A DNA stretch of 64,000 nt from Telopea speciosissima. Its lineage: Eukaryota; Streptophyta; Magnoliopsida; Proteales; Proteaceae. The notes beneath the pieces were generated by a model that was not told where the DNA came from, searched no databases, and saw nothing but the letters and a program-made list of their open reading frames with translations. Of the stretch, positions 59,848 through 64,000 are shown piece after piece (position 1 is the stretch's first letter; the number at the start of each line of letters is the position of its first letter). Where the stretch lies: contig NC_057919.1 in NCBI RefSeq assembly GCF_018873765.1, forward strand, positions 63,750,484 to 63,814,483, in the 5' to 3' direction. Made by a program: the position numbers and the translations under genes.

Positions 59848-62800
59848 CTAAGAGAGCCTCAAGGCAGAGTTCTGATCCATTGTCCAAACAAAGCTTGGCT
59901 TGTCCAATCTAGGCCCACCAACCGATCGATAAACATAGAGCCTTTCAACGGAACAATTATCTGGCCTAGAATCTGGTGGTTCCCCCTCATCAATAACCTC
60001 CACATTGAGCCTCCGCATCTTCTGACCCAACAGCTTACATGCTCCAAAACTAATAGAGCATGAAGACATCCAAAGGGATCGCATTGTCTCCAGCTTTGAT
60101 GCATTGGCCAAGAGAGCCTTGTCACCAAAGGGGCAGTCCCGGATCTCCAGCTTCCGGAGGCTCTTACACCCAGACAGCACATGATGGAGGCCTAAGTCGC
60201 TATTCCCAGCAAAGGCCACTGACAGCATCTCAAGCTTCTTGCCATGAGTGCCAATGTATTCAAAAACTTGATCTGTGAGGAGACCAGAGAGGGAAAGGCG
60301 CCGGAGATCCTTGCAGTGTTCCACTATAGCACCGAAGCCCGCATCAAGGGGTTGTTGAGTAAGGTAATCAGGAGTCAGAGGCTCAAGGATACACAGACGG
60401 AAACGGGTCATGTTGGGGCAGTTTCTAGCAATGGTAAATAGGGCAGCATTGGACATTCGGCGGCAGAAGTAAAGCACTGAATGAAACTTGGGACAGCCCT
60501 CAGAAACGGAGACAAGGCCCTGTTCTGTTAATGAGACATTCTGTACTGCACTAAATGGGGCTGAAGGAAATACTCTCAGTTCCTGCAAGTCCTTGCAAGA
60601 TGCTGCAAGAGCGTAAAGACCGCTGTCTTCAATGTAATCCAGTACCTGTAGTTTTGTCTTCCTTTAGGTAAAAAATGAACAAGGTACGCAACCTCAAACT
60701 TTGAATGTAAACAAAAGAATACCAATTAGCTTACACAGAATTATTCAGAACATACCAACAACCGCTGCAGATTGTGACACTGGCTAACAAGCTTGATGAT
60801 TTCTGGGCTTTGGATAGTAGCATAGCTCAAGTTCAAATATGTGAGTCCAGCACAAACAGGGTAGATAGCTGGTAGATAAGCAGGAAGCACTTCCCAGAAC
60901 CCAGACAGGCTTTTAAGCTCCTTGCAGCCTGCAAAGGCACCGGCAAGCTTTGAGTAGAGATCAGGACGGATCTCAGCTGAGTAGACCCCTGTACCCAGAT
61001 CAACCAGCTGAGGAGCCCGACGGAGGAGGTTGGGAAGTTTTTCAAGGGGCACAGCTTGGTTGAGCCGTAGGGTCCTGAGGTTGGTGCACCTTCCTACTAA
61101 ACGTTCCAACGCAGAGAAGCTCACCTCCCCTTCAAGGCATGCAAAGTTAAGGGAAACAAGTGAATTACATGACTCTGGGAAATGGCTAAGCCAATTTCCA
61201 CTCAGATCATTCACTTCACTCTCCCGCAAGTCTAACTCTCTTAGGTTCCTGCATTCACAAAAGGGACAAAAGAGAACAGCGTTAAGTCAAATATAGAGAA
61301 GATTTAACAACTTAGCAGCAGCAGCAAAGGGAAAAAATAAAAGATGGATAGAAACTTAACAGCAGCTGAACAATTTTTCTGACCAAATCCAACTTACCAT
61401 GAAATTTGAGTAATATACTCTAAAAAACATGGAAATGCGACGCAGTTCAGGAAAGCAATGTCAAGAAATGGAATTTTTAACTTGACTATTAAAATAAGAC
61501 AAATATAGAACCTAATCCAACTATTTCATAATGGGGGGAGGGAATTGGCAGATCAAAAAGAGCAGATGAGGAAAGTATTAAAAAGGAAATAAAGAAAGAA
61601 TAAGAGGGACAGAATTATTTTTGCTACCAAATACAACCGAGCACAAAATCTGAACTATCCTAATTACGAAATGAGATGGACTTTATGTGTTATAGAACGG
61701 AATTTACGATTCTCCAGCCTAGGCTTTTCGCACATACCCATTGATGTACCAAATACCGTTGCACCACAAGACACCCAGAAGAGCGAATTAAACATAAAAT
61801 TTTATACAGATAAAGTAATAAAAGAGAAAGGAATCCAGGAATCGGAAAGAACCCGCATTGTCGAAGGAGCAACTATTGAAAATCAGGAAAGAACCCTACA
61901 ACATAAAAGCCAGAACGAAAGTAGTAAACAACCAAATGACCCTGACTAGATTTCCCACATCAGCCATTTGAACAATCGACTACTCTCTAGATCTCTAAGA
62001 AAGAAAAAGGCAAAAACCCAAAACACTAACTGCAGCTTCAGAACCATGGATTCCCATTCTACATGCCAAGTACACGAATCAGAACCCGCAAGGCAAACAA
62101 AGTTCAAATCTTTCACGAAATGAAACCATAGTCAAGCTGAAATTACGACTACAATCCACAACCTCCCTCCCCTCCCAAAAAAAAAAAAAAAAAAAAAAAC
62201 TCATCTTAACATAAAGGTGCACAAAATCCCCGCTAGATTTCTTCTATATCCCACATCACCCCACCCCACCCCACCCCAAAAAAAAAAAAAAACAAAAAAC
62301 TAATCCTTAGAATCAAATACTTTGCGATTCTCAACTAAAAACAAGGAAGAAAGAACTAGAAAAGCAGGAAATATAAAATCTTTCACGCATTGACCGTTAA
62401 TAAGTACAAGAAATAACCAAGAAACTAAGGCTTCGATTTAAACAGAGCTGAAAAACAGAACTCGGCTACCAAAATCATCCGAAGAAATAACAGAAGATAC
62501 TGTGAGAGGAATAAGATAGGAAACCTGCAATTGGCAGCAATGGAGGCGAGTCCATCAGTACTGAAACCCTCACAGGACGAGAGAACCAAAACCTTAAAGT
62601 TCTTAAACGAATGAGAAATCAGTTCCAAGGTATCGTCCGTGACCACCATACGTTTCAGCCTCAGCTCCTCCAACCAAGGATAGGCCTGAGGCTGAGCCAT
62701 AGCCGCGACCCAAGGATACACAAAACCTCCCCATCCCGGTGGCACTAGATTAAAATCAGCAAAATGAGGTTTCCCTTTCAGCGACACAGATCGGAGCTCA

Positions 62801-62985
62801 GGAAATCGTCTGATCGTAATCCTCGGACTAACGGCATAGCAGTTGCCGATGAAGATCCGATGCCGGCACCATCTTTCGATCTCGTACCAAGACTTGCAGA
62901 CGAGAGAAATGGCATTTCGGTCCTTCTCGGAATGGATGAAAGAGAAAACATGCTCTAGAACCTCTTCAGGAAACAAATACGCCAT
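59848..62985 (-). CDS. TIR1: TIR1/AFB-type F-box auxin receptor
   Basis: Three exons (62985-62525, 61248-60756, 60645-59848) give 583 aa; Arabidopsis TIR1 has 594. The protein is the substrate-recognition subunit of the nuclear SCF(TIR1) ubiquitin ligase. Auxin glues Aux/IAA repressors to it and they are then degraded. Residues 1-45 are the F-box ([13 protein letters not shown]...CKSW). The rest is the LRR solenoid. H74, F75 and F78 in KGKPHFADF match TIR1 H78, F79 and F82. MTRFRLCI and [11 protein letters not shown] carry the arginines and serine of the auxin/InsP6 pocket. [11 protein letters not shown] and [10 protein letters not shown] place it with TIR1/AFB1 rather than AFB2/3. The start is the ATG at 62985. 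Exon 3 contains a miR393 site. All key pocket residues I can see are kept. Confidence 0.95.
60069..60090 (-). promoter_or_regulatory. miR393 target site in TIR1 exon 3
   Basis: The plus-strand sequence TCCAAAGGGATCGCATTG followed by TCTC is identical to the first 18 bases of miR393, with mismatches only at its 3' end. The minus-strand mRNA is therefore complementary to miR393. The same position in Arabidopsis TIR1/AFB mRNAs is a known cleavage site that limits receptor levels. Confidence 0.9.
61249..62524 (-). other. Intron 1 of the auxin-receptor gene
   Basis: 1276 bp, GT-AG. It contains A-runs at 62178-62199 and 62278-62292 and a CACCC-rich run between them. No inserted element is recognised. 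Intron 2 (60755-60646) is only 110 bp. Confidence 0.85.
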
Positions 62986-64000
62986 TGCCACTTTGTTTAC
63001 CAGAGCTTTGATTGCTTACAAAACTAAATATCACGAGATAATTAGCTCCGGTAGCGATCTTTTGCTTTCACCGGCAAATAGAGAAGTAGATCTGAGAAGC
63101 CATTAAAGAACAAATGACTCAAAACTAACTCCAAGATTGTCTCAAAACTAAGACTACAGATTTACCAGTTAACAACTCTGCTTTCTGGTTTATCTGGCGA
63201 ACAGAAAAAGTAAGATCGGAGATGCCATTAACGAGCTCAGCTCAAATACCCTTTAGAGCAGAGAGAGAGAGAGAGAGAGAGAGCGAGAGGACGACCAGTA
63301 TGGATGGACAGTTCAGGGGATAAGGGTTTTATTCTGTGTTTGATGGGGTTAAATCTTAACCGGGGTTAATATAGTCCAGGTGGTATCACGGACGGTTGGG
63401 AACCTCACATGATTCTTGAAATGTATTATAGCCGTCAGATTGCGATGCGATCTACGTCCTTATCCGCTTGCGAGGAAGTGCAGCCGCAAAAAGTAAAAAC
63501 AGAAATCGTATAGTGTATTTTTATACGTATCTATATACAGGTAGACCGATTTCCGAGAATTTGATAATATCGATACCCATATCGGGAATTCCCAATTTCT
63601 AGGCCAGAAAACGACGATCTAAAGTGTAAAGCTCCGCGTAGCAGAAAGACTTTAAGTGGGACCACCGTTGTTTTCCATTTGATTAGGATCACGCGGTCCA
63701 TCTTGCTTCAGAGTTCAGAAAAAATTTTTATTTTGGTAGAAACCAGAGTCCAGAATTTATACTCTACGAAATAAATACGGTGGATAATCAAATATACGAT
63801 ATATATACGGTATTCAAGTGGGTTAAGTACTTAAGTTAACGTTGCTTGTTTGCTTCACGTAAGCACGTTAGGGTAAAGTACAGAAGTACGATATTCACTC
63901 TCCCTCGTAAGTCCCAGACCGCAACAGTCCTTTTTTGATTGACCGAATTATTGATTCTTTCTTTCATGAGATTACAAAAATGGACCTCACACCTCATGAA
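62986..64000 (-). promoter_or_regulatory. 5' leader and promoter region of the auxin-receptor gene
   Basis: A GA/CT microsatellite at 63261-63285 and a pyrimidine-rich minus-sense stretch are typical of plant 5'UTR/core promoter sequence. A transcript start near 63300 is plausible but unproven. Sequence beyond 63340 is presumed promoter; no specific motif is claimed. Confidence 0.4.

Noticed and set aside
60060..60441. Plus-strand open frames opposite TIR1 exon 3
   Set aside because: They are antisense shadows of a strongly conserved coding exon.
62983..62991. Start of the auxin receptor two codons upstream
   Set aside because: The upstream codon is GTG; the first ATG in frame is at 62985 and gives the expected N-terminus just before the F-box.

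Overview
The window is nuclear DNA from a flowering plant. Its protein genes are split by GT-AG introns, it carries many retrotransposons and MITEs, it contains a plant Au-type SINE tail, and it encodes a TIR1-type auxin receptor with a miR393 site. The TIR1 protein and the repeat style suggest a non-grass angiosperm, perhaps an early-diverging eudicot; I cannot name the species.

Four host genes are supported. (1) 3.5-21.8 kb, minus strand: a WD40 protein of the WDR48/UAF1 (plant LRS1-like) family. Six coding exons are visible and the gene runs off the left edge. Its second coding intron is about 15.7 kb and has been filled by nested retroelements. (2) 36.1-38.9 kb, plus strand: a kinesin-14-type motor, nine coding exons, 652 aa, with one GC-AG intron. 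(3) 51.7-53.1 kb, plus strand: a membrane-anchored SAM-dependent methyltransferase-like protein, two exons, 327 aa. (4) 59.8-63.0 kb, minus strand: a TIR1/AFB1-group F-box/LRR auxin receptor, three exons, 583 aa.

Most of the rest is transposon-derived. At 1-3.1 kb an RTE-type LINE tail is split by three hAT-like non-autonomous elements, each with a perfect 8-bp target duplication. At 9.5-20.3 kb a dead Copia element contains a 4.2-kb solo LTR (TSD GTTTG) and a second, truncated LTR element. From 23 to 35 kb there is a gene desert with MITEs, two LINE tails and a minus-strand Copia 3' end. At 42.5-44.6 kb there is a small complete non-autonomous LTR element (TSD GTATA). At 45.8-50.5 kb a minus-strand Copia gag remnant is split by another LTR element (TSD CCAGA), followed by a roughly 184-bp tandem array in which most units carry a TATA-like motif, a dead Gypsy reverse transcriptase and an AT-rich repeat. 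From 53.5 to 59.6 kb there are LTR, LINE and SINE remnants.

The host genes have unrelated roles (ubiquitin/deubiquitinase scaffold, microtubule motor, methyltransferase, auxin receptor) and show no sign of acting as a cluster. I found no new multi-gene system. The most informative material is the nested insertion history and a group of elements sharing CATAGTT termini and 8-bp duplications.
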